Shown here: positions 1 to 8,075 of the stretch, in pieces | Layout: each line of letters begins with the position of its first letter | Numbering within the stretch: position 1 is the stretch's first letter | Source of the DNA: Aquisediminimonas profunda | Lineage (GTDB): Bacteria > Pseudomonadota > Alphaproteobacteria > Sphingomonadales > Sphingomonadaceae | Assembly (NCBI RefSeq): GCF_019443285.1 | Contig: NZ_CP080327.1 | Location: 2,104,001-2,168,000 of the forward strand | Length of the DNA: 64,000 nucleotides | Direction of reading: 5' to 3' | Position numbers and translations under genes: made by a program | Notes under the pieces: generated by a model | What the model was told of the DNA's origin: nothing | The model's database searches: none | Seen by the model: the letters and a program-made list of their open reading frames with translations, nothing else

Positions 1-1381
1 CCCCAGGTTTTGCATCTGGCCTGATCTCGAGAATATACGTCATGGTGCCATTGGAACCGGCCGCAAGCGGCGGCAGGGCCACGTTCAGGTTGCGACCGTC
101 CGGTGATATCGCATAGGCTATCGTCGAGCCGTTGTAGCGAACGGAACCCTGTTTCAGGCGCATTTCGGCAGGCAGCATGTCGGTGACCGTAATTGCGCCG
201 GTGGTACGTCCGGCATCAGCGTTTTGGACGATGATCCGATACTGCACGGGATCGCCCGGCACGGCTGTCGGGCTTGATGCGGACTTGCGGAGCAGCAGAG
301 TACCGCCAGGCCTGTCTGCGGGAATGTCTATGCGGACCGGCGCCGGCGTGCTCAGGACAAAGACATTGCCATAGGATCCTGCCGACAATGCGAACGGTTG
401 GCCGTCCGGACGACGCAGGCCCGCCAGATCGGCGGGCGTAGAGGTTGAGGGGACTGTATAGGGCGCCGGCGGCTGGACAAGCAGACGATAATTGCCCGGC
501 TTGGCAAAGGGAAAGCGATAGTCGCCGGGCGGAAAAACATAGGCGTTGCCGCCGCCGTCAGTGACTGTCGAGCCTGTAACAATGGTGGAGGGAAAACTCG
601 AGACTCCATCATCGCCGAAGACCTGCGCTGGCTGGCCGGTATCGGCATCGATCAATGTGACGCTGGTCCCGGCTACAGCCGATCCATCGCCACTGTCAAA
701 AACCATACCGAAGGGATCGATCAGGACGTCGACTGCTGAAGTGGCAATCACCGTCCCAAGCGATGGCCGCACGCTGGTCAGAGTGACATGCGTTCCCGGC
801 GCAATCGTGAGAACACAATCCCCCGAAACCGGAGTCGCGGGGTTCGCCGACGTGGGCACCAGCCCGACGAAGCGGCCGGTATTGGGTCCACTTTCCGTGA
901 GAGTCAGGGTCTCGGAGTCTCCAGACGGAACCCTGATTTGAACAGTTATGGCTTCGGCAAGCGCAGGATCGAGATTGTCGGCGACGGAGTCGATCGCGAC
1001 AACAACAGGAGCACCTGCACGTATCTGGGCTGTCTGCAGAACAGTTGCCGGTGCCAGGCTCATGCCGGAGAATGCGCCGTTCAACGTAACGGGCGTCGTT
1101 CCTGCGCTTCCCTGGCACAGGGTTGTCGGTACGCTGAGCTGCTGGGAGCCTTGCGCATTCTGCAGCTGATAGAATGTCTGGTTGGCAGGCGTGGGCAGGG
1201 GGTGTTCTACAACCAGACTAACCTGGTTCGAGTTTCGAACGATGCGGTTTGGTCCGGCATCCCATTGAATCGTTGCGATATTGGAAATGATCTGGGCGTG
1301 CGCTTCCGTCGCGGACATTCCAAACAGGAATGCCGCCATGGCGGCAAGGGCAGCCAGAAAATGGTTAATATCGCTCCGCAT
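1..1381 (-). CDS. Secreted DUF11-repeat protein, C-terminus beyond window
   Basis: The minus-strand frame is open from an ATG at 1381 to the left edge, about 460 codons with no stop, so the protein is incomplete here. Residues 1-29 form a signal peptide (hydrophobic stretch LAALAAMAAFLF, cleavage after AHA). After it comes IISNIATIQW, matching the N-terminal motif of the two larger proteins encoded upstream (TISNTATASF and TITNTATLNY). Residues about 362-460 read as a DUF11/TIGR01451 beta-sandwich repeat (LLLRKSASSPTAVPGDPVQY, ITVTDMLPAE). The start lies 61 bases after the preceding stop; an in-frame TAA at 1430-1432 limits the upstream extension, and no strong ribosome site is visible. It is the last visible gene of a four-gene operon. 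The likely location is the outer surface or periplasm; the function is unknown. Confidence 0.8.
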   Translation of the reverse strand, partial: MRSDINHFLAALAAMAAFLFGMSATEAHAQIISNIATIQWDAGPNRIVRNSNQVSLVVEHPLPTPANQTFYQLQNAQGSQQLSVPTTLCQGSAGTTPVTLNGAFSGMSLAPATVLQTAQIRAGAPVVVAIDSVADNLDPALAEAITVQIRVPSGDSETLTLTESGPNTGRFVGLVPTSANPATPVSGDCVLTIAPGTHVTLTSVRPSLGTVIATSAVDVLIDPFGMVFDSGDGSAVAGTSVTLIDADTGQPAQVFGDDGVSSFPSTIVTGSTVTDGGGNAYVFPPGDYRFPFAKPGNYRLLVQPPAPYTVPSTSTPADLAGLRRPDGQPFALSAGSYGNVFVLSTPAPVRIDIPADRPGGTLLLRKSASSPTAVPGDPVQYRIIVQNADAGRTTGAITVTDMLPAEMRLKQGSVRYNGSTIAYAISPDGRNLNVALPPLAAGSNGTMTYILEIRPDAKPG

Positions 1382-1442
1382 GGGGTTGCCGGGCGGCAGG
1401 CGATGGCGCTGTTGCGCAGTCGCCGCCGCTTAGCAGACCTGC

Positions 1443-2516
1443 CTAGTTGATCGTGACCTGGAAATAGAGCGTGCGGGTTGTGCCCGCAGCAACTGTTCCC
1501 AGAGTGCCACTGAGCGTGCCCGATGCCACCGATCCGCCTGCGGTGCCGTCAAGATTGCACGTGCCGGTGGGTGCTGACCCCGTGTAGGTGCCGTTCAGGA
1601 AACTGCTGGCGGCAACGAAGGTTGTCTGGGCCGGGAGCGGGTCGCTTATCGTCACGCTACTGGCAGACGCGCTGCCTGCGGCGTTCTGCACGACGATGCA
1701 ATACTCCACCACGGCGCCCGGGATCAGTTTTGGGTTGGTCGAGCCATTCACCGGATCGGAAACTACCCGGCTCTGCTTTGTCACCGTCAGCGTTGGAGCA
1801 GACACCGTGTAGTCATCGTCATCACTGGCCTTGCCGTCGCGCGCTGCGTCGCCGGAAGCGGGACCCGCGGCGTCTGCAAAAACAGTGTCCATACCGGCAG
1901 TATTCGCGCCGGTTGTTTCGGCGATGACCGCACCCTGGCTGCCTGCGCTGCCGCCGGCTCGGGCCTGAGCGACCAACGTTACGCCGGCAACATCGGCATT
2001 TGCCCGCCCGAGCGGAACATTGCCGACAATGAAGACCGTGCGCGAGGCATCTGCTGCAACTTCGTCGAGGAAGGTCGCAGCCTGATCGGTCCCGGCATCA
2101 TAGGTGCCGTTGCTGTTGGTATCGACAAACATGCTCAGCCCGGTCAGATCAAAATTGTCGGTGCCGCCGTGCGCTGCCGTCCCGCCGGAAAGCTGGGCCG
2201 CTGTCAACCCAAGGTCAATGGTATCGTTCGATGAATTGGTCACGGTGAAGCTTGTGACCTGTGCCGAAGATCCCGGCACGACAGTCGTTGTCGCAGACCC
2301 GACTTCGGCAACGGTCAAGGTGATCTTGCGGTCAACCGTGATGTTGTTCGACGCGTTGATGGACGTCTGGGCCACGCCGCCAACCTGGTAGTTCAGGGTG
2401 GCAGTGTTTGTGATGGTGGAACCTGCTGCCGTTCCCGCAGCAAGTGCTGGAGTCGCGCCGAGAACACCAGCCGTCAACCCGCTGGCGACGGCCAATTGTC
2501 TGATAATCTTGCTCAT
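1443..2516 (-). CDS. Secreted DUF11-repeat protein
   Basis: This encodes 357 residues from the ATG at 2516, chosen because MSKIIRQLAVASGLTAGVLG starts a clean signal peptide (cleavage near ALA-AG) and because GGAA sequence sits just before it; the frame stays open further upstream. The mature protein has two beta-sandwich parts: an N-terminal domain with TITNTATLNY followed by a TVTNSSNDTIDLGL block, and a C-terminal DUF11 repeat (LTVTKQSRVVSDP, then VTISDPLPAQTTFVAAS). Between them is an EF-hand-like loop, DTNSNGTYDAGTD, that could bind calcium. It is clearly paralogous to the 336-residue protein two genes upstream. DUF11 modules occur in cell-surface proteins of many bacteria. No catalytic motif is visible, so a structural or adhesive role is only a guess. 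Confidence 0.82.
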   Translation of the reverse strand: MSKIIRQLAVASGLTAGVLGATPALAAGTAAGSTITNTATLNYQVGGVAQTSINASNNITVDRKITLTVAEVGSATTTVVPGSSAQVTSFTVTNSSNDTIDLGLTAAQLSGGTAAHGGTDNFDLTGLSMFVDTNSNGTYDAGTDQAATFLDEVAADASRTVFIVGNVPLGRANADVAGVTLVAQARAGGSAGSQGAVIAETTGANTAGMDTVFADAAGPASGDAARDGKASDDDDYTVSAPTLTVTKQSRVVSDPVNGSTNPKLIPGAVVEYCIVVQNAAGSASASSVTISDPLPAQTTFVAASSFLNGTYTGSAPTGTCNLDGTAGGSVASGTLSGTLGTVAAGTTRTLYFQVTIN

Positions 2517-2586
2517 TTCTTCCGTTCCTGTCTTTACGGATGTGCCTTTTGCCCCTGCCGCCGGCACATGAAGGCGGGTCGAATGT

Positions 2587-3045
2587 TCAGCGGACGATGC
2601 CGCGGAAGCTCAATTTTCCGAATGCTCCTGCCGGTATGGCCTGTTTCAGGACCCACCTCAGATGCGTGACGTCCTCCAGACGAGCGTTGCGCGTATGGCC
2701 ATCGGGTTCGACAACCCTGAGTGTGGAGAGCGTTCCCCAGTTCTTGCCACCGTCGATCGAAACCTGTGCGCTTTCGGCCCCTCCCTGGAAGGCAACTGCC
2801 GGCGGGAGAGGATTGGTCACAATGAAGTCGCTGGCGGGAAGATTTCCCGCGTTGCGATAATTCAGGATGAAGACGAGCTTGTCGCCTGGCATGACGCTCT
2901 TCGGTTCCTCAAGAACAATGCGGCTGCGCCCGGCGTCATCTGCCACGGCCTTTTCGACAAAGACCATGCTGGAAAGGGTGACGTTGTTGGACGCCCACAC
3001 CGTGCTCGGAAGCAAAATTGCCAAAAGTGCGAGAATTGCGCGCAT
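2587..3045 (-). CDS. Small periplasmic DUF11-like protein
   Basis: This encodes 152 residues, starting with a short signal peptide (MRAILALLAILLPSTVWA, then SNNVT). The remainder resembles one DUF11-type beta-sandwich (SVMPGDKLVFILNYRNAG, FIVTNPLPPAVAF), ending at KLSFRGIVR without a membrane anchor. Its ATG shares one base with the TGA of the upstream gene (TGATG), so the two are probably translationally coupled. It sits between two larger DUF11 proteins in the same operon. A role as a small partner or capping subunit of the large ones would fit the context, but nothing in the sequence proves it. I do not recognise a named family beyond the DUF11-like fold. Confidence 0.78.
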   Translation of the reverse strand: MRAILALLAILLPSTVWASNNVTLSSMVFVEKAVADDAGRSRIVLEEPKSVMPGDKLVFILNYRNAGNLPASDFIVTNPLPPAVAFQGGAESAQVSIDGGKNWGTLSTLRVVEPDGHTRNARLEDVTHLRWVLKQAIPAGAFGKLSFRGIVR

Positions 3046-4055
3046 CAGTTTATCCTTACCTTGAAAGAGACTGTCCTTGTTTGCCCTCCGGCTACTGATC
3101 CCAGCTGCACGGAAACGGCGTTGCCGGAGAAAGCTCCGGCATCGGCATCGGTTGCGTCCGTCATTCCATTGCCCTGAAAGGTCAGTGATCCGGGCTGGTA
3201 GGTCGTGTTGGCGGGAATGGTGTCGCCGACCGTCAGATTGGCGAGCGTGCCAGTGCCTGACACGGTCGCGACAAGCGTATAGGTGACAATCGAACCCGGT
3301 AAGGACCTGGTGCCGCCGAACGGATCCAGCACAGTAGCGCTCTTGAAGAACGTCATGGTTGCATTTTGCACCACATACGTGCCTCGATCCGTGCCGTCAG
3401 CACCTGTGCTGCCGACAACTGCATCGCCTCCGCCTTGCCCCTGACCGGCAAAGACGGTGCCTGCAACGCCGCTGCCGGTCCGTGCCGAGGCGGTCAGGTC
3501 GAGAAACCCGCGATCAAGATCAACGCTTCCACCTGGTATGGTGGAGAGGACGAAGACGCGTTGTGACTGATCGGGCGCCAAGGTGAGCGCGTTTGAGCCG
3601 TTTGTGTAAACGGTATCGACACCCGCATCATACACGCCATTGTTGTTCGCATCGATCACGATGGACGTTGTCGTCGGGTCGAACTGGTCGCCTCCGATCG
3701 CTGTTGTCGCGTTCAAATCAAAGGCTTCGGATCCATTTCCGGTATTTGTGACCGTGAAACTCAGGACCTGGCCTGTCGCACCCGGCGCAACCGAGACGGG
3801 GCCGGGGTCGGCTGTGGCAACCGTGACATCGAGCAATTCGTCGACTTTGATATCGACCTGGTTGGAATTGGCTGTCTGGGCGTTGCCGCCAGGGTCAGTA
3901 AAACTTGCAGTGGCGGTGTTGCTTATGGTCGTGCCGGCGGCTGTTCCCGCAGCAGACGCCGACGAAGAATAGCCTATGGTTGCTGATGCAATGGCGAATG
4001 GCAGCACGCGCCAAAACTGCACATGCAAGATCGACCATCTGTACGCGGTAATCAT
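3045..4055 (-). CDS. Secreted DUF11-repeat protein, first gene of the operon
   Basis: This encodes 336 residues from the ATG at 4055. A GTG at 4022 (just before QFWRVLPFAIASATIG) and a TTG at 4091 are also in frame, and none has a good ribosome site, so the start is uncertain. A signal peptide ends near SSSASA. The mature part begins AGTAAGTTISNTATASF, has a TVTNTGNGSEAFDL block, an EF-hand-like loop DANNNGVYDAGVD, and a C-terminal DUF11 repeat (FFKSATVLDPFGG, LTVGDTIPANTTYQPGSL). The order of parts matches the protein at 1443-2516, indicating gene duplication. It heads the four-gene minus-strand operon; the 284 bases before it hold only the tRNA promoter and two TTAACC half-sites. Confidence 0.8.
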   Translation of the reverse strand: MITAYRWSILHVQFWRVLPFAIASATIGYSSSASAAGTAAGTTISNTATASFTDPGGNAQTANSNQVDIKVDELLDVTVATADPGPVSVAPGATGQVLSFTVTNTGNGSEAFDLNATTAIGGDQFDPTTTSIVIDANNNGVYDAGVDTVYTNGSNALTLAPDQSQRVFVLSTIPGGSVDLDRGFLDLTASARTGSGVAGTVFAGQGQGGGDAVVGSTGADGTDRGTYVVQNATMTFFKSATVLDPFGGTRSLPGSIVTYTLVATVSGTGTLANLTVGDTIPANTTYQPGSLTFQGNGMTDATDADAGAFSGNAVSVQLGSVAGGQTRTVSFKVRIN

Positions 4056-4291
4056 GCAGATTCCGAAAATTGTTGTCCCCACGCAACTCAATGCACATGG
4101 AACGTCAAAGATTTGGTTAATGCGGCCTTGGTGATGTTTGAGGCCGTTTTGGTCGCTGGAAGCGGCAGAAATCCTTCGTTTTCCTGGAACCGCAATTAAC
4201 CGGCCGCGCGGCGCACTGCAGTTTTTTTGACGCCCGGATTAAGGAATTTTGACGCTTGGCAGGATTGGCAGACCCCTTTTCCCACCCCGCC

Positions 4292-4320
4292 TTGACAGCA
4301 ATTGCCGTGACGCCTAACAG
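4292..4320 (+). promoter_or_regulatory. Sigma-70 type promoter of tRNA-Asp
   Basis: A consensus -35 hexamer TTGACA (4292-4297) is followed after exactly 17 bases by TAACAG (4315-4320). This places transcription start about 10-15 bases before the tRNA, as is usual for tRNA genes. The rest of the gap 4056-4339 shows no other feature I can support. Confidence 0.65.
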
Positions 4321-4339
4321 CCGCGCCTCAACACCATAC

Positions 4340-4416
<77 letters not shown>

Positions 4417-4436
4417 TTTCCCAAATTACTGCAGGC

Positions 4437-4661
4437 TTATGGCTGCTCTGGCGGGCGGCGGAAGCGTCCTGTTTCCATCCAGGAAAGCAGCGGCTTCAAA
4501 GGGGCGATCCAGAGGATGCCGCAAATCACATAGACCAGACCCTGCAGAAGGGCTGGAAGCTGGGCTATTTCCGCCGAGAAACTGCCAACCAACACTGCCA
4601 CGGCCGTGATGATGCCAAGAATAGCCAACATGCCTGCGGGTTTGCGCCAACTGGGTTTCAT
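4437..4661 (-). CDS. DUF2842 family small membrane protein
   Basis: This encodes 74 residues from the ATG at 4661, which shares its first base with the TGA of the preceding cyclo-ligase gene (TGATG), giving a tightly coupled pair. It begins MKPSWRKPAG and has two hydrophobic segments (MLAILGIITAVAVLVG and ALLQGLVYVICGILWIAPLKP), ending in a short basic and proline-rich tail. Length, two-helix layout and the WIAP-LKPLL-WME ending fit the alphaproteobacterial DUF2842 family, whose function is unknown. The family assignment is from recall. Confidence 0.75.
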   Translation of the reverse strand: MKPSWRKPAGMLAILGIITAVAVLVGSFSAEIAQLPALLQGLVYVICGILWIAPLKPLLSWMETGRFRRPPEQP

Positions 4662-5236
4662 CAGGCACCGATGCGCGAATGAGGCGCCGTGATCCACTCT
4701 TTTTCCGTAAGAACTGCGTCAAGGGGCATGTCCCAGGGATCAGGCACGAGACCGTCGCACTCCTGAATCGACCAGGCGATGCCAATTCGCAGGCTGTCTG
4801 GCAGCGCGGCAAAGGAGCGGTCATAATAGCCTGCGCCCTGGCCAAGCCGGTTGAGCGCACGGTCGAAGCCGACAAGTGGCGTCAGAATCAAATCCGGACT
4901 ACAGGCCTCAGCTGACGGCAAGGGCTGCAAGAAACCAAAATCGGCTTGTTCCATGGGGTCTCCAGGGTGCCACTTGCGGAACACCAGATCGGTCGCTCGT
5001 CCAACCAGGCAGGGCAGGGCGATCGTTCGGCCCATGTCCACTGCAGCGGAGATCAGGTCCGAAGGGTCAATCTCTGATCCGAGCTTGACATAGCCTGCCA
5101 CGACATTGGCCGATCGGAACAGGCTCTTGAGAGGATCTGGCAGGCCCAACGAGACGCCAGGCCCATTTAGCTGTGATTTTACAAATTCTTCCCGACGCTT
5201 TCTTATATCCGTTCTGAGTCTTTTCTTGTCGGTCAC
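4661..5236 (-). CDS. 5-formyltetrahydrofolate cyclo-ligase
   Basis: This encodes 191 residues. It converts 5-formyl-THF to 5,10-methenyl-THF using ATP, in cytoplasmic folate metabolism. The N-terminus has the basic helix KKRLRTDIRKRREEF. The family signature is near residues 120-140: LVGFDRALNRLGQGAGYYDR, with the glycine-rich nucleotide and folate loop. Length is usual for the family. It lies downstream of zapA and the 6S RNA, the same arrangement as ssrS-ygfA in other Proteobacteria, where the two are co-transcribed; that makes this the ygfA/fau equivalent. It is followed directly by the DUF2842 gene. Confidence 0.93.
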   Translation of the reverse strand: MTDKKRLRTDIRKRREEFVKSQLNGPGVSLGLPDPLKSLFRSANVVAGYVKLGSEIDPSDLISAAVDMGRTIALPCLVGRATDLVFRKWHPGDPMEQADFGFLQPLPSAEACSPDLILTPLVGFDRALNRLGQGAGYYDRSFAALPDSLRIGIAWSIQECDGLVPDPWDMPLDAVLTEKEWITAPHSRIGA

Positions 5237-5251
5237 AAAGGGACTTTCTTG

Positions 5252-5414
5252 AGGTTGGCGGAACCACCTTGGCCGTTTGCCGGAATATCCTCTGACGCCG
5301 TAAACGTCAGGTGGGGATCATATACCCAGACCAGGGCCTGGACAGGGACAACCCCCATGGATGTTGAATCGCCTCAGGGATGTTCGAAGGCTCGCACCAG
5401 GCAGTTCCGCCTCA
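5252..5414 (-). ncRNA. ssrS: 6S RNA (ssrS), regulator of RNA polymerase
   Basis: The roughly 160-base gap between zapA and the cyclo-ligase gene holds a minus-strand RNA closed by a terminal stem: GGCGGAAC (5411-5404) pairs with GTTCCGCC (5264-5257), and outer GAGG/CCTC can extend it past a bulge. Inside are CCCTGAGGCGATTC, close to the CCCTGAGCCGAT segment of the E. coli RNA, and a hairpin CTGACG/CGTCAG (5292-5310). 6S RNA mimics an open promoter and binds the sigma-70 holoenzyme. The zapA-ssrS-ygfA order is conserved in Proteobacteria. The ends given are estimates from the stem. Confidence 0.82.
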
Positions 5415-5420
5415 TGCAAT

Positions 5421-5744
5421 CTAGGAGTGCTGGGAGAGGTTCTCAACCCTTGTTGCGATCAATTCGATGCGATCAGCGAGTCTTTCGAGCGCTGCGGTCA
5501 TTTGTCCTGGGATCGCGGGAGCCGCAACTGGGGTATTACCCCGACTTCCTTCGAGCGTTTCGTCAGCGAACAGAAGGGCTGAAAGCAGCAATTGGCGGAC
5601 CTCGCTTGCGTTCCCAACGGCATTGCGAGCTTCCATGGCTTTTGCATTGACCATTTCGCCCAAGCGTTCGAGGTGCGCTTCTTCACCGTCCCGGCAGGCC
5701 AGCTTGTATTGGTAGCCTCCGACAGAGAGCGTGACTTCAGCCAT
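5421..5744 (-). CDS. zapA: Cell division protein ZapA
   Basis: This encodes 107 residues from the ATG at 5744 (MAEVTLSVGGYQYKLACRDG), which gives the normal ZapA N-terminus; longer readings add an unrelated hydrophobic stretch. ZapA binds FtsZ in the cytoplasm and promotes bundling and Z-ring stability. The N-terminal globular part includes the CRDGEEAHLERLGEMV region, and the C-terminal half is helical coiled coil (ALERLADRIELIATRVENL). The start lies inside the end of the preceding small gene, overlapping it by 8 bases. The 6S RNA follows immediately. Confidence 0.92.
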   Translation of the reverse strand: MAEVTLSVGGYQYKLACRDGEEAHLERLGEMVNAKAMEARNAVGNASEVRQLLLSALLFADETLEGSRGNTPVAAPAIPGQMTAALERLADRIELIATRVENLSQHS

Positions 5745-5943
5745 TTGAAATACCAGAAAGCAACAGATCAAGGTCAGCCACGGCGCGGCGCGTTTCTTCA
5801 CTGAGGGCTCTATGCCGGGCTGTCATTTCGGCCAGCGCCAAGTCGTTTGTCCGGGATTGGGAAGTCTGGGCAGTCGCGGCTTCTATTCGTGCCAAAGCCC
5901 GTTCAATTCTTTCAATCGCGGTAAACGCCCCGTTATCGCTCAT
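5737..5943 (-). CDS. Small coiled-coil protein upstream of zapA
   Basis: This encodes 68 residues starting MSDNGAFTAIERIERALARI; the ATG at 5943 is preferred to one four codons upstream. The whole product is charged and helical with heptad-like spacing (IERIERALARIEAA, ALSEETRRAVADLDLLL) and no membrane segment or enzyme motif. It overlaps zapA by 8 bases, so the two are likely translated together. The position and coiled-coil character suggest a partner of ZapA in division-ring assembly. That is inference; I do not recognise a named family. Confidence 0.72.
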   Translation of the reverse strand: MSDNGAFTAIERIERALARIEAATAQTSQSRTNDLALAEMTARHRALSEETRRAVADLDLLLSGISNG

Positions 5944-6093
5944 GATGCAAGGCATAGCATGTCAAAACCGTTGGACAAGTCCCTCATGAACTTGGCTGTT
6001 TTTCAGGCGGTTGACGCAAGAGCGCGGGCGAGACAAAGGAACCGCGCCGCAAGGGTGGGCGAGTCGCTCCCCATTTATCCGCAAGGGATCGAA

Positions 6094-8055
6094 ATGACCG
6101 CAGCGCCGCAACAGCTTGCCAACGCCATACGGGCGCTTTCGATGGATGCAGTACAGGCCGCAAATTCAGGCCATCCTGGCATGCCGATGGGCATGGCAGA
6201 TGTCGCAACCACTTTGTTCACGCGCTACCTGAAGTTTGATGCGCAACAGCCCCGTTGGGCTGATCGTGACCGTTTTGTCCTATCAGCCGGCCACGGCTCG
6301 ATGCTGGCCTATAGTGCGCTGCATCTGTCCGGCTATGCTCGGCCAACGATGGATGACATCCGGAACTTTCGGCAACTTCATAGCCCGTGTGCCGGCCATC
6401 CCGAAAATCATGAGCTCGAAGGTGTCGAGTCGACGACGGGGCCCCTCGGTCAAGGCCTTGCCATGGCCGTTGGCATGGCAATTGCGGAACGCCACCTCAA
6501 CGCAGTCTTTGGTGACGATCTTGTCGATCATCGCACTTGGGTCATCGCTGGCGATGGTTGTCTTATGGAAGGCATCAATCATGAGGCCATTGGCTTGGCA
6601 GGCCATCTTGGCCTCGGCCGGCTGATTGTCCTTTGGGATGACAACAAGATTACCATCGATGGCAAGACGGACTTGTCGACAAGTGAAGACATACCTGCCC
6701 GGTTCCGGGCCACAGGGTGGCACACAGAGAGTTGTGACGGGCACGATTTTGCCGATATTACGCGTGCAATCGATGCAGCGCTGGCCGATGGACGCCCCTC
6801 GCTCGTTGCGTGTCGGACATTGATCGGCAAAGGCGCGCCGAACAAGCAAGGCACGTCTGCAACGCACGGCAGTCCCTTGGGAGCCGATGAAGTGGCAGCA
6901 GCGCGCGAAGCGCTTGGATGGCCCTGGCCGCCGTTTGAAGTGCCTGCCGATATTCGCGACACCTGGCTTGAGGCAGGACGCAGGGGTGTCCCTGTCCGGC
7001 AGGCATGGGAAGCGCGCGTTTCGGCTCATCCGCAAGGCAACGAGTTGCTGCGCCGGATGCGTGGTGAACTGCCCGAGGGCAGGGCCATGCAGGACTATCT
7101 GGCTTCGCTTTGCGAGTCGAAGCCCAATGTTGCGACCCGCAAGTCCAGCGAGATGGCTCTGGAGGCAATCACCGCAGTGCTGCCTGAAATGATTGGCGGA
7201 TCGGCCGATCTCACGGGGTCGAACAACACCAAGACCAAGTCGACCGGTCCGTTGACCAAGGACGATTACTCAGGTCGCTACATCTACTACGGCATCCGCG
7301 AGTTCGGCATGGCGGCAGCCATGAACGGGATGGCGCTGCACGGCGGGATTATTCCCTATGGTGGCACATTCCTCGTCTTTTCCGACTATTGCCGCAATGC
7401 CATCCGGCTATCCTCGATCCAACGCCAGCGCGTGATATACGTCATGACGCATGACAGCATTGGCTTGGGTGAAGACGGCCCGACGCATCAGCCAATTGAA
7501 CATGTGATGAGTTTGCGTGCCATGCCGGGACTCAATGTCTTTCGTCCCGCCGATGCGGTTGAAACAGCGGAATGCTGGGCCTTGTCGCTCAAGCGCACGG
7601 ACGGTCCGTCCCTGTTGGCGCTTTCGCGGCAAAATTTGCCAGCCGTGCGGTTTGACACTTCGGAAAACCTGAGTGCGCGTGGTGCATATCGACTCAAGGG
7701 AGCACAAAACGCGCGCAAGGTCGTCTTGTTGGCAACCGGGTCTGAAGTCTCGCTCGCACTTGATGTCGCAAAGGCCCTTGAGGGTGCCGGAATTGGCAGC
7801 GACGTCGTTTCAATGCCTTGCTCTGAGCTGTTTGACGCGCAAGACAAATCCTACCGTTCCGAATTGCTGCCGCGAGATGCGCTGATCGTTTCCATTGAAG
7901 CGGGGGTGACGCTTGGCTGGGAACGCTATACAGGCCTGGATGGTCTTAACATCGGTATCAACAGTTTCGGGGCTTCCGCTCCGGCCGAGGCTCTGTTCGA
8001 CTATTTCGGCCTCACTGTAGAGAAGATTGTTCCACAAATCACTGCTATATTATAG
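6094..8055 (+). CDS. tkt: Transketolase
   Basis: This encodes 653 residues. It moves two-carbon ketol units between sugar phosphates in the pentose phosphate pathway, using thiamine diphosphate. The ATG at 6094 ([20 protein letters not shown]) was chosen because it gives the usual start and has AAGGGA eight bases before it. Visible motifs are [12 protein letters not shown], the ThDP-binding [21 protein letters not shown], the [11 protein letters not shown] segment of the second domain, and [16 protein letters not shown]. Length is typical (about 660). It is the first gene of a tkt-gap-pgk-fba-thiE series on one strand; gap follows after 20 bases. Confidence 0.97.
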   Translation: MTAAPQQLANAIRALSMDAVQAANSGHPGMPMGMADVATTLFTRYLKFDAQQPRWADRDRFVLSAGHGSMLAYSALHLSGYARPTMDDIRNFRQLHSPCAGHPENHELEGVESTTGPLGQGLAMAVGMAIAERHLNAVFGDDLVDHRTWVIAGDGCLMEGINHEAIGLAGHLGLGRLIVLWDDNKITIDGKTDLSTSEDIPARFRATGWHTESCDGHDFADITRAIDAALADGRPSLVACRTLIGKGAPNKQGTSATHGSPLGADEVAAAREALGWPWPPFEVPADIRDTWLEAGRRGVPVRQAWEARVSAHPQGNELLRRMRGELPEGRAMQDYLASLCESKPNVATRKSSEMALEAITAVLPEMIGGSADLTGSNNTKTKSTGPLTKDDYSGRYIYYGIREFGMAAAMNGMALHGGIIPYGGTFLVFSDYCRNAIRLSSIQRQRVIYVMTHDSIGLGEDGPTHQPIEHVMSLRAMPGLNVFRPADAVETAECWALSLKRTDGPSLLALSRQNLPAVRFDTSENLSARGAYRLKGAQNARKVVLLATGSEVSLALDVAKALEGAGIGSDVVSMPCSELFDAQDKSYRSELLPRDALIVSIEAGVTLGWERYTGLDGLNIGINSFGASAPAEALFDYFGLTVEKIVPQITAIL

Positions 8056-8075
8056 TCTTAGAGGGAGTTTTGAAT

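Noticed and set aside
788-1450. Plus-strand open frame of about 220 codons
   Set aside because: Antisense to the open minus-strand DUF11 gene, which has a signal peptide and DUF11 pattern.
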